The notes beneath the pieces were generated by a model that had not been told where the DNA came from, made no database searches, and was given only the letters and a program-made list of their open reading frames with translations. From contig NC_081541.1 of NCBI RefSeq assembly GCF_901000735.1, positions 46,791,485 through 46,855,484 on the forward strand: a stretch of 64,000 nucleotides of DNA, in the 5' to 3' direction. Shown piece after piece: positions 12,788 to 26,380 of this stretch. Numbering within the stretch: the stretch's first letter is position 1; each line of letters begins with the position of its first letter. The DNA is from Corylus avellana (lineage: Eukaryota; Streptophyta; Magnoliopsida; Fagales; Betulaceae). The position numbers were made by a program, and so were the translations under genes.

Positions 12788-15176
12788 TTATGCCTTGTTT
12801 ACACGAATTGATTGCCCTTCTAACAACTGCAATGAAGAAAGAGTAATAGACTATTAGGGAATGAATTGTCCAAACAAGAATTACAATAGATAACAAGAAA
12901 GCCAATTTCGTTAAGGGTTCCAATTATTATCAACAAATGAATAGCTATCTTCATGAAAGACATGGGCCAGTGATGGCATCATGGAAGCTGAGGAAGCGGC
13001 ACCAGGAAAGATATGATGGGGATTTCAGAATTAAATGAATAAAATGTAGCATGAACAGCATGCCTGTGCAAACATAGATGATAGATATCCCTCTATGTCA
13101 ATGATGGAAGGACATTATGGAAGATGAGCTAGAGGCATCATGACAGCAATCAAAGATGGGAATCATAACTAACAGATCAGAATTTCTTGAAAAATATTCA
13201 GGAATCACACAAACACAAGCCATCCACAAGTGCAGGAAAGCTAGTCTAACATTCAGAAGCAAGAATAGCAGTGCACGAAAATATATGTCCATGTAACCAT
13301 CCGCTTACCAGTGCATATGTTTGTGCATATTCAGATATACCAAGGTTCAATTAAGTAAAACAGGGGCAGTGAACAACTTACAGTGTTGTTCAAAGATGAG
13401 ATTGCAGTTTCTACATCCTCCTCTGAAGAAAAGGTAACAAAGCCAAACCCACTGGATTTTGAGGTCCCCGGAACCCGTGAAACCTTTGCACTAAGAACCT
13501 GTCCCTTCTCAGAGAAAAAGTTTTTGAGTGTATCTGCCGTTACTGTCTTTGCAAGATTTCCTACATAAACCTTGTGGGGGCTGTCAACAAATTGTGATTC
13601 CTCTGCCTGGAGAAGTGACAAATCTCCTGTCATCAAAGGCTTTTCTGTTACGTTTACTTTAATCTCACGTCCTCCAATTTCCTGTCATTAACAGCATATG
13701 GAACTCATTAGCCCTTCACCATGAAATGATGAATATGAGAGCAATGAATATTAGCATGTGGCGTTATGTGATTATGAATATAATTTCTTGTTCGATAATT
13801 TAAACGTACAGTTCCATTCAGTTTCTCAATTACTGCATTTGCATCCTCAACTGTCTTCATCATAACAAATGCAAATCGGCGGCTCCTTCCAGAGTACTTA
13901 TCATACATCACCTATGAACAAAAAAATGGAAAGAAAGTCATCCCAAATTGTCAGATCAACGTATGTATTGAACTAAAAAAACCTCAAATAGCAAATCGGT
14001 AGTTCCTTGTAGAGTACTTATCATACATCTACCATTCAACTGGCGATATGCTTCCCAGTGTTATGTGTTTCAGTTAAATTTAGAAGAAAAGTTTACTGAG
14101 GGTCACTGTAATGGAGAAAAAAGTATGGCTGGTCCCTAAAATTTAGAATTCCAGTCAATCTTGGTGAACATATCTCCTTCAGAATTCTGTGTGCAATTGT
14201 AAGTAGATCTTTATATGGAATCTTCAGATGGAGTACCAATAACCAATGTAAGAAGAATATCATTTTTATTCCCAGCTATTACTTGTTTCTCATTGGCCAC
14301 AAGTAAAAGATCAATGCTCTAAACTTTAAACTATCTCAATGCAATCAACTTCAGGAAAAAAAAGTTCAAAATTTTACCCATGCTCCTAAATTTTTGTAAA
14401 AAGTAGGAGACACTAACCACAACCATGACAAACTTAAAGTCATATAGAGTATAAAAACAAGAGGACAAGTTCCATCTACACCCAGCCACCGCTTTCCACC
14501 ACGTCACAGAAATCAGTTTGTATCACTGAACATAACCCAGTATCTATTTCAGTCTAATGCACCGTTTTAAGACCTTAATTTATCCAAAACACACACACAG
14601 TCACACACATGAATTTCCACAAAAAGACTTTTTTTGATCTTTCGAAACACACACATAAGAACTTCTGCCAAAAGACATGTTTCAAACACTTTATCCTTCA
14701 CGCGAGGGCATATGGTAATATCCTAATTACCATAGTACCAAAACTCAACCTTTTCAGCAACCCAATTACCAAAACAGCACAACAATTACATACACAACTG
14801 ACAACAATAAATCCTTAAAACTGCGAGCGAATTTTTCAGTCTTTCAGAGACAAAATACCTCAGCTTTCTCCACAGCACCGTGCTCCTCGACAATCCGGGT
14901 GAGCTCGGCGTTGTCCACGGTCCTCGGAATGTTACCTATATACAATCTCCTCGCAGCCGGCGAGGATGGGTCAACCGAAGCCACCTGGGTTTCCTCGGCA
15001 ACAGCCAAGAGCAGAGTTTGGGAGCGTTTGTGGGTGAGAATGAGAGGTAAAAGAGTGAGCTTTGGAAGGTTTTGGAAGTGGGTTTGGTGATGGAGCTTTG
15101 GTGGGAGTGTGAGGGGTTTTGTGGGGTTGTGGAGGAGAATGGGAGCTGAAAGCTGCAGGGATGAGACTGAAGCCAT
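12788..15176 (-). CDS. PSRP2: plastid-specific 30S ribosomal protein 2 (PSRP2), two RRM domains
   Basis: Four exons, all phase 0: 15176-14859, 13911-13810, 13681-13382, 12826-12788, giving 252 aa. Residues 1 to about 60 are Ser/Leu/Pro/His-rich and acid-poor, a typical chloroplast transit peptide. RRM1 has RNP2 LYIGNI at 78-83 and RNP1 RRFAFVMM near 117-124. RRM2 has KVYVGNL at 177-183 and SGFGFVTF near 213-220. The tail LLEGQSIRVNKA is a separate 13-codon last exon, easily missed. The sequence matches PSRP2 (also called cp33-like RNP, Arabidopsis At3g52150 from memory), a plastid ribosome-associated RNA-binding protein. The start codon faces the eL6 gene 815 bp away. Confidence 0.95.
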
Positions 15177-15991
15177 CTCTTTGTAGGAAGTGGATTGAGT
15201 TCTGGGATTGAGGAGAGAGTGGGAGAAGAAGGGGGTTTATCTCTCACATTATCTGGTTGAGGCTTTTTGCCTTGGTTTGTTTGTGGGTTTAGGCCAGGCC
15301 TACAATACAATACAATAAATAATAAATATAAAAGAAAAAGAAAATATCTAATTGAGTTTAAATCTATTTTTATAAATTTCAGTTCTAAGATTTTGACATT
15401 TAAGTTCCATTTGTTTTTATGTATATTGTTTTTAGATGAAAACATTTTTTTAAGAAAATTATTGATGTTTTAATGATTCTTGAATAACCGATCGGACGCC
15501 AAATCCTTAATCAATCAGACTTGCAAAAATAAAAAAGGTCAAATATAAAATGTCCCGCTACGAGTCAAATGGAGTGTCACTCTAATAAAAATGTAAATTA
15601 TGTTATAAAAAATAAAGATGTGTTACATAATTTACAATAAAAAATAATAAAAAATATTCTTTCAAGTATTGTACATGGAAATGAAGCTAAGTCTTAGCTG
15701 TTACTTGCATCTTAACGAGAGATATGAAAAAAAATAAAAATAAAAAAAATTTGTAAGTGATGGTTAATTTGGAGTAACAAAAAAATAAGTAAATAAATTC
15801 TCAAAACCCAAGCCCAAGCCTGAGATAGGCCTGCTCTTCAGCGCATTAGGGTTTTCTAGGGCTTTCACACCCGACCCGCCTATAAATACATTATATATAT
15901 AACCTTCTCAACCTAGGGTTTTGCGGTAGAGCCTCTCATTTTCGTTCACTCACTCAAGGAGACCGAAAGAGAGAGAGGGAGAGAGGAATCA
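15177..15991. promoter_or_regulatory. shared intergenic promoter region between PSRP2 and eL6
   Basis: The two genes are head-to-head over 815 bp. On the eL6 side there is TATAAATA at 15881-15888 and telo-box-like AGGGTTTT at about 15849 and 15915, elements well known from plant ribosomal-protein promoters. The middle (15300-15780) is AT-rich without clear motifs. Confidence 0.65.
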
Positions 15992-18532
<2,541 letters not shown>

Positions 18533-19314
18533 AATTTTTTTTCTCATCGTTACCTTGTTTTGTTTTGCTTGAACTTGGTCGTAGCAGATGTACTCTTAAA
18601 AGTTCCATTGGTAATAGACAGCTAAATTTGATGTTGTGTTAGGTGATGCATTGTTTCAAGGAATTTTCCTTTTTCCAATTTTGGTTGTGCGGGTGCAAGT
18701 GCTACTGACTACCGATATATATGATGTGATTTGTTCTTCCATATATGCATGGAGATATCCCAGAAAATTTTGTTTTCCAGATTTCTAGAGAACTAATATG
18801 GTTCACTTGTGCATACGAATTTTGGGTATCTGCCCAATTGCTTGGACATGCGAGTCCTTATAGAGATTTTTTTTATATTTAGGAAAAAATCAGATTTATT
18901 ACTTTGATTTTCATATAATATGGATTTATTATTTGGGTTTTAAACTTCAAGAATAAGGTTAGATTTTCATCTAATATGGACTTATTATTCGGGTTTTAAA
19001 CTTCAAGGATAAGGTTATTAGGTTTTGTCCAAGTTTAAAATGGGTCCTTTTATCACTTTATCACACCAATGTTATTATGGGGCAATGAAATCGAAGTTTT
19101 TTCTTTTATCAAATTGTGTTTCTCCGTAAAATCAATTGTTTTTTGTGGGTCTTATACCAATGTGTACGTCATAGAATATTTTACCCAAAAAAAAGGGGGG
19201 GAGAATAAAAAAAAAAAAATTGAACTTTCCATTTATTGAAACTCAGACGAGGAAGGGTAAAATCACAAGAACTAAGCAATAAACCAAACTATAGTTTCCA
19301 ACATTTAGTATCGA
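18533..19314. other. convergent 3' intergenic region between eL6 and MCTP
   Basis: Contains the 3' UTRs of both genes, a two-copy 56-bp tandem repeat (18906-19017) and homopolymer runs near 19190-19220. No gene seen. Confidence 0.7.
18906..19017 (+). repeat. two-copy 56-bp tandem repeat
   Basis: Units 18906-18961 and 18962-19017 share GATTTTCAT.TAATATGGA.TTATTATT.GGGTTTTAAACTTCAA with only a few substitutions. Confidence 0.9.
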
Positions 19315-22300
19315 TCATAGTAAGCTATCTGTTCGAGCCGACAATCTCTTGAAGAAATTGCTTGGTACTGAAGGTAGCTTGCTCCGGAACCTAGGGTGCC
19401 GCAAGTAATACAAGCCTGCAAGCAGAGCCACCACTCTGAATGGTGTCACATAAAGCATCACAGCTGCACAAAGAGAGAACAATACGAAAAGGCTAGTTGC
19501 TCTTGGGTCTCTCCAGCTGAGCAGAGACTGAAGTCTCTCCCCCTGCGTTGCAATGTCACCTACCACTGTTTGAATCCTCCCTGCAACACTTCTGAGCCTG
19601 TCATACCTCATTCGAACTATGTCATGCGGTCTTGAAGTTGGAAATGTGTCAAATTCCTCATCAAGCTCATCCGGATGCACCGCCTCCGCCCACGAGAGTT
19701 TAGTATCCATATGCGGCGGGTACCGCGGCCGGTACCTATAGTTCCATAACCCGATGAGGAACATATAGAGGAAGAGGGTTGGAAGTATCAGCTCTGGATA
19801 CCAAATCAATATCAGAAATAACATATGAACCAGAACTGATGTGATGGGGTTCTTCCAGTCACAAACATCGCCAAACCATCGGCTCATTGAAAACATGCCG
19901 GAAAGAAGCGACATGACACGAAAGAAGTTGGCTTTGCTTCTTCTCATACTCCACATGTGGGAGTCTACATCTAACATGTACTCCACCACTTCTTTTCTCA
20001 GAGGCGGTTCAGCTCTACCAAGCCTCACTGCCACAATATTCATGGCTTGGTATCTTAAATTGTCTACTTGGTTCACTGTGAAGGGATGCAAGTAATGCAT
20101 TTTTGGAAGCAAGGGATGGCCATAAATGTATACCATGTTAGCTAGAGAGAGGGTAGTGAAGCGAACGGCTAGTTGGAGCTCTCCCATTTTCTTTACTCCA
20201 TGTGGTTGAAGAACAAGAAGTGGGTAAGAATGTGTATATACTCGATAAGCTTCGAGTGTTGATAGCCGAATACGTACCTGTTAGAATATAAACTAAATAG
20301 TTAAATTCATTCATTCCTATTAGTTTAAGCTTTTTGAAATAAGTGGTGATTTAACCGTACCTTTCCGATCCGGGAATCTCTTGCTGCAGTGCCACCAGCA
20401 GTTGGTTTCTCACCTCCACCCAAGTGGCAGTTGTCAAAAACTCCCAATGTTATCACTGTGCAGGGGTCGTAAACTTCCCATGTGTACTGCTCATTCCATT
20501 TGGGATTGAAGGTGTCAAGGATTGTTCTTGTTCGAACCCATTTCTGGCCATACTTAGCTACGCAGTAAGAATCTGTAGTCCCTCTTCCATCTTTCATCTT
20601 CATTGGAAGAAGCCCTTGTGCACTCAAAATGCCCACTTCCAACATCCCAACTGGCTGTTTCCAGAGCTGCTTTGCCGTTGGCCTTTGATCACTTATGTAC
20701 ATAGTTGATTCATCTAATACATGGTATCCACCTTCAAGACAAACTCTTAGGTGAATTCTACTTGAAAACTTGAGCTCCTTCCGCCTGTCAGCTTCCAAGA
20801 CTCCAAAACCATATTTCTCAAGATTGAACCACCGAGTATGAACTGGCCGGTGGTCAAGCCGCCGCTCGAACATGTCAAGTGGTAGGCTTATCTTCCCTAA
20901 CACCTCGTCTTTCGCTTGATGCAGACGATCCTCAACTGTAACAAACAGCTGCTCCTCGAAAGGCTCAGCTGCCACGAAGACTAAATCTTCATTCCAAAAT
21001 GGGTTAGTGGTGCGAGTTTGACATACCTGTTAGAATATGAATTAAATGATTAAGCTTTTTGGATAAATTGTGATTTAAGATAGTATTAGAGCAGAGGTTT
21101 TAAGTTTGAACCTGTCTCTCCAGCTTCAAACTTTTGAAATAAGTAGTGATTTAAGAATACCTTGGTTTTCAGCACTTGGTTTCCAATCTGAGCTTTGACA
21201 AAAACTTCTGGGAGGCGGTTTCTGTCATTGGGCAGCACATCCTGAGCTTCAATGACATTTACTCTGAGGTACCACAGTTTGGGAGATACATAAACCTTTG
21301 ATCGGATGTTAAAAACACCCTCTCCATAAACAGCAGCAGCATCAGAATGCCATGACTCTGGGAAGGCTTCATCAGCTTGTGTTCCCATCCAAACTGCAAG
21401 CATAATCTCCCCCCTTACCTTCCCTTGCCCGCGCCGGTCCTCCAATCTGTGCCACTGAGGAGCCAGTGTGCTATCTGGTGGAACTCTGGTTGGAATCTCA
21501 TTCAAGTCAAAAACCACCCTTCCAAGATAATCATCCCTTCCCACCATTTCTTTATCCTTCACAAAAACTTCTAGTACTGATGACTGAATGCGTTCTTTTG
21601 AGAATGCAAACACCTGATGCCACTCTGGATTCATTTTCCTTTCAAGATGCTTTGTTCTTCCTTTATAGTTCCCCAGCTTGACTTCCACATAAGGATCACA
21701 GCTACCAGTAATGGTGCTCGGAGGAAGATCTCTTGCTTTCACAACTCGAACATATAGATAAAACGTTTGCTCAACAAGGTCATATCTGTCACTGCTCATC
21801 CACCCTCTTCCGCCGTAGCCTGCACCATTTGGCCACCTCTCACCAAGTTGTGGGTTGGTGTCCTTCAATTCGTAGTCCTCTTGGAGGCTAGGATGAGCTT
21901 GTGGATTGGCTTGGTGCATGGTGAATTGGACAACTGATATAATATAAATTAGATGATTAAATTCATCTCTATAAGCTTAAGCTTTTGGAATGAGTGGTGA
22001 TCACCACTCATTCCAAGATTTAACATGCTATTAGAGCAAAGGTCCTCAGTTTGAACCCTGTCTCTATTATTTATTCTCATATCAGTTAAATATTTTACGT
22101 GTTAAGTCTCATGTATTAAGAAGGAATTTGAACCTATACGTGTGAAAATAAAAATTAAATGATCAAATTCATTCATTCTTATAAGCTTAAGCATTGGGGA
22201 TAAGCGGTGATTTAACAATACCTTGTGGTTGTTTCTCTACAGGTATGTCGGGCTGCTGCAAAGATTGGTGCTTGTATATGTGCTGGGCTCTTCCTGCTCT

Positions 22301-22903
22301 TTCTTCTGCAGGTTCCCTGATTTCCTGTGTCTCTTTAACAGGATCAGCACCAGTAGGCTCGACTGCTGCAATAGTGGAACTAGAATTGCTTATGACACCA
22401 ACTTTTGGAGTTTCAACAACAGGAACTTTTGATTTGGGAACAGCTGCTAATGTTTTGCCAAGGAGATTTGTATTTTCTGAAATGGGAGGAGAATTAAGAG
22501 GAGGTGGAGGGCTAAAACTAGATTCTGATGAAAGATAGATTTTTAGGCCAATCTCTCCTTTTACAGGTGAGAAGAACCACTTCCTTTCCAACTGGAATCT
22601 TTGATAAGCTTCTTCACCTTTCTTGACAATATTTGAGCAAGGAAATCTTACTCGACCAAGGAAGTTTCTGCCTGGAATTGGTTTTCTCTCATTGTAAACA
22701 GAAATTTCTATGGCTTGGTGGGTTTTGGTTTGGTCGAAATCAAGGATAAGTTTGTGGTTCCAAATGGGGTTGAGGTTCTTTGGGATAGTTTTGGTTCTGC
22801 TTAACTGGTTTTCAAAATCAACTTCTACAAAAGAACTAGCTGACCCTTCACCATCCTTTGGCATAAGATCATGAGCATCCACTACTTCCACCACTAGCTT
22901 CAT
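19315..22903 (-). CDS. MCTP/FTIP family protein: four C2 domains plus C-terminal membrane region
   Basis: Exons 22903-22222, 21933-21161, 21026-20361, 20277-19315 give 1027 aa in frame. C2 domains lie near residues 1-125 (MKLVVEVVDAHDLMPKDGEG), 285-400 (FYLYVRVVKARDLPP), 447-570 (LWYLRVNVIEAQDVLP) and 620-735 (GMLEVGILSAQGLLPMK). A Pro/Ser/Thr-rich linker separates C2-1 from C2-2. The plant PRT_C region follows, with hydrophobic segments near 856-895 and 970-1005 and the conserved end RHPRFRSKLPSVPSNFFKRL. Family members tether the ER to the plasma membrane at plasmodesmata and traffic FT or receptor kinases. I cannot name the orthologue. To my knowledge most such genes have no coding introns. 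Here all three introns consist wholly of one LTR-like repeat and its target duplication (see the mobile elements). If the introns were not spliced, each would break the protein. Confidence 0.95.
20279..20356 (+). mobile_element. solo LTR (TRIM-type) forming MCTP intron 3
   Basis: A 78-bp element starts TGTTAGAATATAAAC and ends GGTGATTTAACC, flanked by perfect 5-bp duplications GTACC at 20274-20278 and 20357-20361. The intron (20360-20278 on the minus strand) is exactly element plus 5 bp. On the gene strand the donor GTAC lies in the first duplication; the acceptor is the terminal A of the element plus G of the second. Removing it restores AAG GTA CGT ATT. The antisense LTR start reads TTTATATTCTAACA, a U-rich tract with a CTAAC branch-like motif. 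Confidence 0.88.
21028..21156 (+). mobile_element. deleted TRIM-type element forming MCTP intron 2
   Basis: A 129-bp element, TGTTAGAATATGAATT to GTGATTTAAGA, flanked by perfect duplications ATACC at 21023-21027 and 21157-21161. It contains a shortened first terminal repeat, then TAGTATTAGAGC (resembling the complement of the initiator-tRNA-Met end used as primer site), then part of a second terminal repeat. The intron 21160-21027 equals element plus 5 bp; splicing restores ACC AAG GTA TGT CAA. Confidence 0.86.
21935..22217 (+). mobile_element. two-LTR TRIM-type element forming MCTP intron 1
   Basis: A 283-bp element with a first terminal repeat at 21935-22025 (carrying a small internal inverted duplication GTGATCACCAC), a primer-site-like TGCTATTAGAGC at 22026, an internal piece with GTTTGAACCC, and a second repeat at 22141-22217 ending in TTTAACA. 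Flanks are ACAAC (21930-21934) and ATACC (22218-22222), only 3 of 5 identical, so this copy looks older. The intron 22221-21934 is again element plus 5 bp. Confidence 0.82.
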
Positions 22904-23299
22904 TCTCCTTTTTCTTACTTACTTTGCTGCTGCAAGAAGCAACATGGAAGTAGCACCTGAAAAGAGACCTCAAACTCGATTCGGAAGCAAAGAAGTTCTA
23001 TTTAAGTAGGCAAAGATAAAAAATAAGTACTAGTTAAACGTTCTCTTTCTGCCTCATTGGCGGCTGGTGTTATTGTGGATGAAGCAAGGAACGGTTTGAT
23101 GGAGAAGCTGCCTGTGAGTTCTGTACTTCTGCAGAAACCCAAAGTAGGACTAGACAAAATTGGAGGGAAAGCATAAAACTTTATGAAAAATGGTACACAC
23201 ACTCCCCGACGTGACAATAAAAATTACCTTTATATTTTGGATGGATCAATATTGGACATTAGATCCAATAGTGATTTTCATAGCTACATTTGAGAATGT

Positions 23300-23905
23300 G
23301 TATAACATTTCTCTTGAACCATTATCAAATAACTACCTCGATTTCAAAAATTATTACACTGTCAAAAAGGTTGTCTAATTATAAAATTAATACCTAAGGT
23401 TGTCTAGTTATCAAATTAATACCTAAGGTTGTCTAATTAACGGAGTTTGTCATTTTGTCAATGTTCCGTCCAAAAACTTAAACAAAATTTCATGTCAAAA
23501 CTTCTCAAAATTCGGCAAGTGTCCCATTCGCCACATCAGCATTATTTAAAAAATAATAATAATTTTTTTTAAAAAAAAAAATTTACCTTCTCATTTCTTC
23601 TCTTTTTTTCCAATTTTTTTTTATTATTTAAATAATGTTGATGTAGCATAATGACATGTCCCCCATGCCATGTCATTATGCTACATCAACATTATTAAAA
23701 AAAAAAATTAAAAAAAAAAAAAAAAAAAATTGACGCTTAGAGGTTTTGACGTAGCGGGCTGTTAAGTTTTTTGCCAAAACATGGACAAAGGGATTGACTC
23801 TGTTAATTAGACAATCATAGGTACCGCGTGTGATAATTTTTGAAACCAATGTAGCAATTTGATAATGATCCAAAGCACATGTAACAAAATAACATTTAAC
23901 CCTGA
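23300..23905. mobile_element. fold-back/MULE-like non-autonomous element with long inverted repeats
   Basis: The left arm, about 23300-23465, and right arm, about 23760-23905, are imperfect inverted copies (shared ATTATCAAAT, TTTCAAAAATTAT and TTAATTAGACAA on opposite strands). The centre has a perfect 28-bp inverted repeat, 23631-23658 and 23669-23696, with a 10-base loop. The left arm also carries a short tandem duplication of GGTTGTCTA..TTAATACCTAA. Confidence 0.75.
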
Positions 23906-24388
23906 TAGTTAGTTTATCATTGTAGAAATATATGTAGAATGTAAAATAAGAAAATAAAAGTGGAAGCAAAAGAGAAAGAGAACACAAGAGAATTTGGGGT
24001 GGTTCGGCCTTAAATGCCTACATCCACACCACTGATGATATGGTGTAAAAATTTATGCATTCTATACTAATAAATTTTTACTTGTAAGACCCTTCATTCT
24101 GGCCAACAATGTTCAACTTTGTATATTACATCCCTTTCTTCTTTGGCCAGCAATGCCAAAGTGATGAAAAGAAAGTGAGAGAACATAGAGTTAAAGGCAG
24201 AGATGGAGGTGAAAGAAACCAAAAGCAGCTTAAGCCCTTGTGACCATGGCCAAAGATGCTTTTTCCTGTGCTTTATTCTCTTACTTTAAATCATGATTAT
24301 TATTTTGTTGTCACCACCTTTGTTTAGACCAATATTGAAGTTGATGAAACATATTTTTAGCCAGCCTAATTCCTTCTCAAGCGACTAA

Positions 24389-24465
24389 TGTTAAAATATT
24401 AATTAAATGATTAAATCAATCGTTTTTTACAAATTTAAGCTTTTAAAATAAATGGCGATTCAACA
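24389..24465 (+). mobile_element. solo LTR of the family that forms the MCTP introns
   Basis: 77 bp, TGTTAAAATATTAATTAAAT to GGCGATTCAACA, aligned along its length with the terminal repeats in MCTP introns 1 and 3. It lies about 1.5 kb upstream of the MCTP start. Flanking 5-mers ACTAA and CGGCG do not match. Confidence 0.75.
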
Positions 24466-25227
24466 CGGCGTCAAAATAAAAATATTGGTAATTTAACTAT
24501 GGAACCACATCTTAGGGTTTTTCCTAACTATGAACAATTTCCAATATTATTCAACAGTACCATTACTGGTTACATGGCTAATTTCAGACAGTGACAACCT
24601 CAAAAGAACCTAAAGAGATGGTTTCCTTACATTACATAGCTGAACTCTAACTTTATGTTTCGCAGGCTTATCACTATCATCCGTGCTAACACTTGAAATT
24701 TGAACTTCATTCTTTGTAAGATTTTGAGGTGGTCCATAAGAATGTTTTTCATAAATCTGACATGTAATTTTTTATAACTCATGTTACGCCACTTTACGCT
24801 CTTGAGATAATAATCTTTAATGTTAATCTCAAGAAAAATCCTAAGGAAATTCAGAAGTTTGGAATTCATGGTGAACAAACATCACCGTTCGAAGGTTGTA
24901 TATGTTTAACAGATGCAACTCTTGAATAAACACCCTAATGGAAAAATTATAACAATTTTCATTAAGATCCTTCAAAAGAAACCCATTATGCAATGCTGAT
25001 ATTTTTCTTGCTAATAATGAACTCAAGTTTGGAATTTCAAAACATGATGCTGAGTTGATCGATCATGGTTAATATTGCTTCCATATGCATGCTGGGCTGA
25101 GAATTCATAGCCAGGCTCCATGCTGGTGAAATGGGTGTTAGCCTTAAGCTTTGGAGCTTGAGCTTGAGCTTGGGGCCCAAAATTGTGTAGTGATAGTGGC
25201 CTACTACTGTATTATATTTTTTATCAG

Positions 25228-25440
25228 GTTAAACTTTTGGTATAACTTGTCATTTAACATAGTATTAGAGTGTCTCCAAGAGGTACCTCCTTCCCCCTCT
25301 TGTGGACATGTCAAAAACATAGTATTAGAGTGAAGATCTTGACTTCGAATCTTGTGTCCGTCATTCACCTCTCATTTTAATATATTCCACGTGTTAGACT
25401 TCAATAATTGAGGGACAGTTTCACATGAGTGTCAGGTAGT
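25228..25440 (+). mobile_element. truncated TRIM-family copy
   Basis: The end of a terminal repeat (CATTTAACA) is followed by TAGTATTAGAG, which appears twice (25260 and 25320) because of a local 60-bp duplication. An internal part with CTTCGAATC and a degenerate right side follow. Confidence 0.6.
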
Positions 25441-26380
25441 ATGAGCGAAAAGAAATTAAGCAACAAAATTTGATAAGTACATTCAATTGTTTAATAACTG
25501 ACGTGATATGTGTTACGCAGATTATCACGCTAGTTTATAAGAAACTATAGTACCCCTAGTTGCACTTCTTATATCAACTAATTGATTCGAGGCTAATGGG
25601 CTCATTCTTGGAGATTCGCCTGCAATTGTTTCTACATCACCTAAGCCAAATCCAATTGAAATATATGTTAAAAGCATACTCTTTTTGTGAATTGTAATTT
25701 TGTGTTGTACACATTAATGTTCCCTAAACTCTTCCTTTGTCTTCTTAAATGTAGCCTGTAAATTATATTATTTTTTCTTAATTTTCAAATGAAAGTTACT
25801 AAGTTATAACTATTCTTGCCTTCTTGGGCATAGTATTGGCGACCAATTTGGCTTGGTGTTTTCTTGCTTAACACGGGCTAAATTACATGAATTTATTTAT
25901 TGCCTCTGTTAAGGGAAATCTTAATTATCTTTGAAATATTTTTTTTTTCTCTCCCTTTTAGATTTTATTGGCTTCATTTATTTCTTCCATATAAGTTGCT
26001 AAAACTTGGGGAACAAGTCATATCTCTTCTAGTTCAATGTTGAGAAAAATTGTGGCTTAGGTTTCTCATGGTGTAACAATTCCAATTGACACATGAATCT
26101 AACATGGAGATTATTAACCACAAATTTTTGATTTTGAAGTCCAAATAATATGATAAAAAAAAAAAAAAATCAAGAACTTTATGGTTTGTATTTGGACAAA
26201 AATTCTCTTAAAATTGGGTAGGAGGGAATTCTTTTAATCCAATTTATTAAACTAATATATGTTTTTAAAGCATATAATTTAAAAATTCATATGAAAATCA
26301 CATGTTTTATTAAAAATGCACAGAAAAATTATATGCTCTAAAAATAAATATTAATTTAATATACTAGACTAAAAAAAAAA

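Noticed and set aside
21960..22030. Palindrome GGTGATCACC as a possible transcription-factor site
   Set aside because: It is a local inverted duplication inside the TRIM terminal repeat in intron 1, absent from the other copies.
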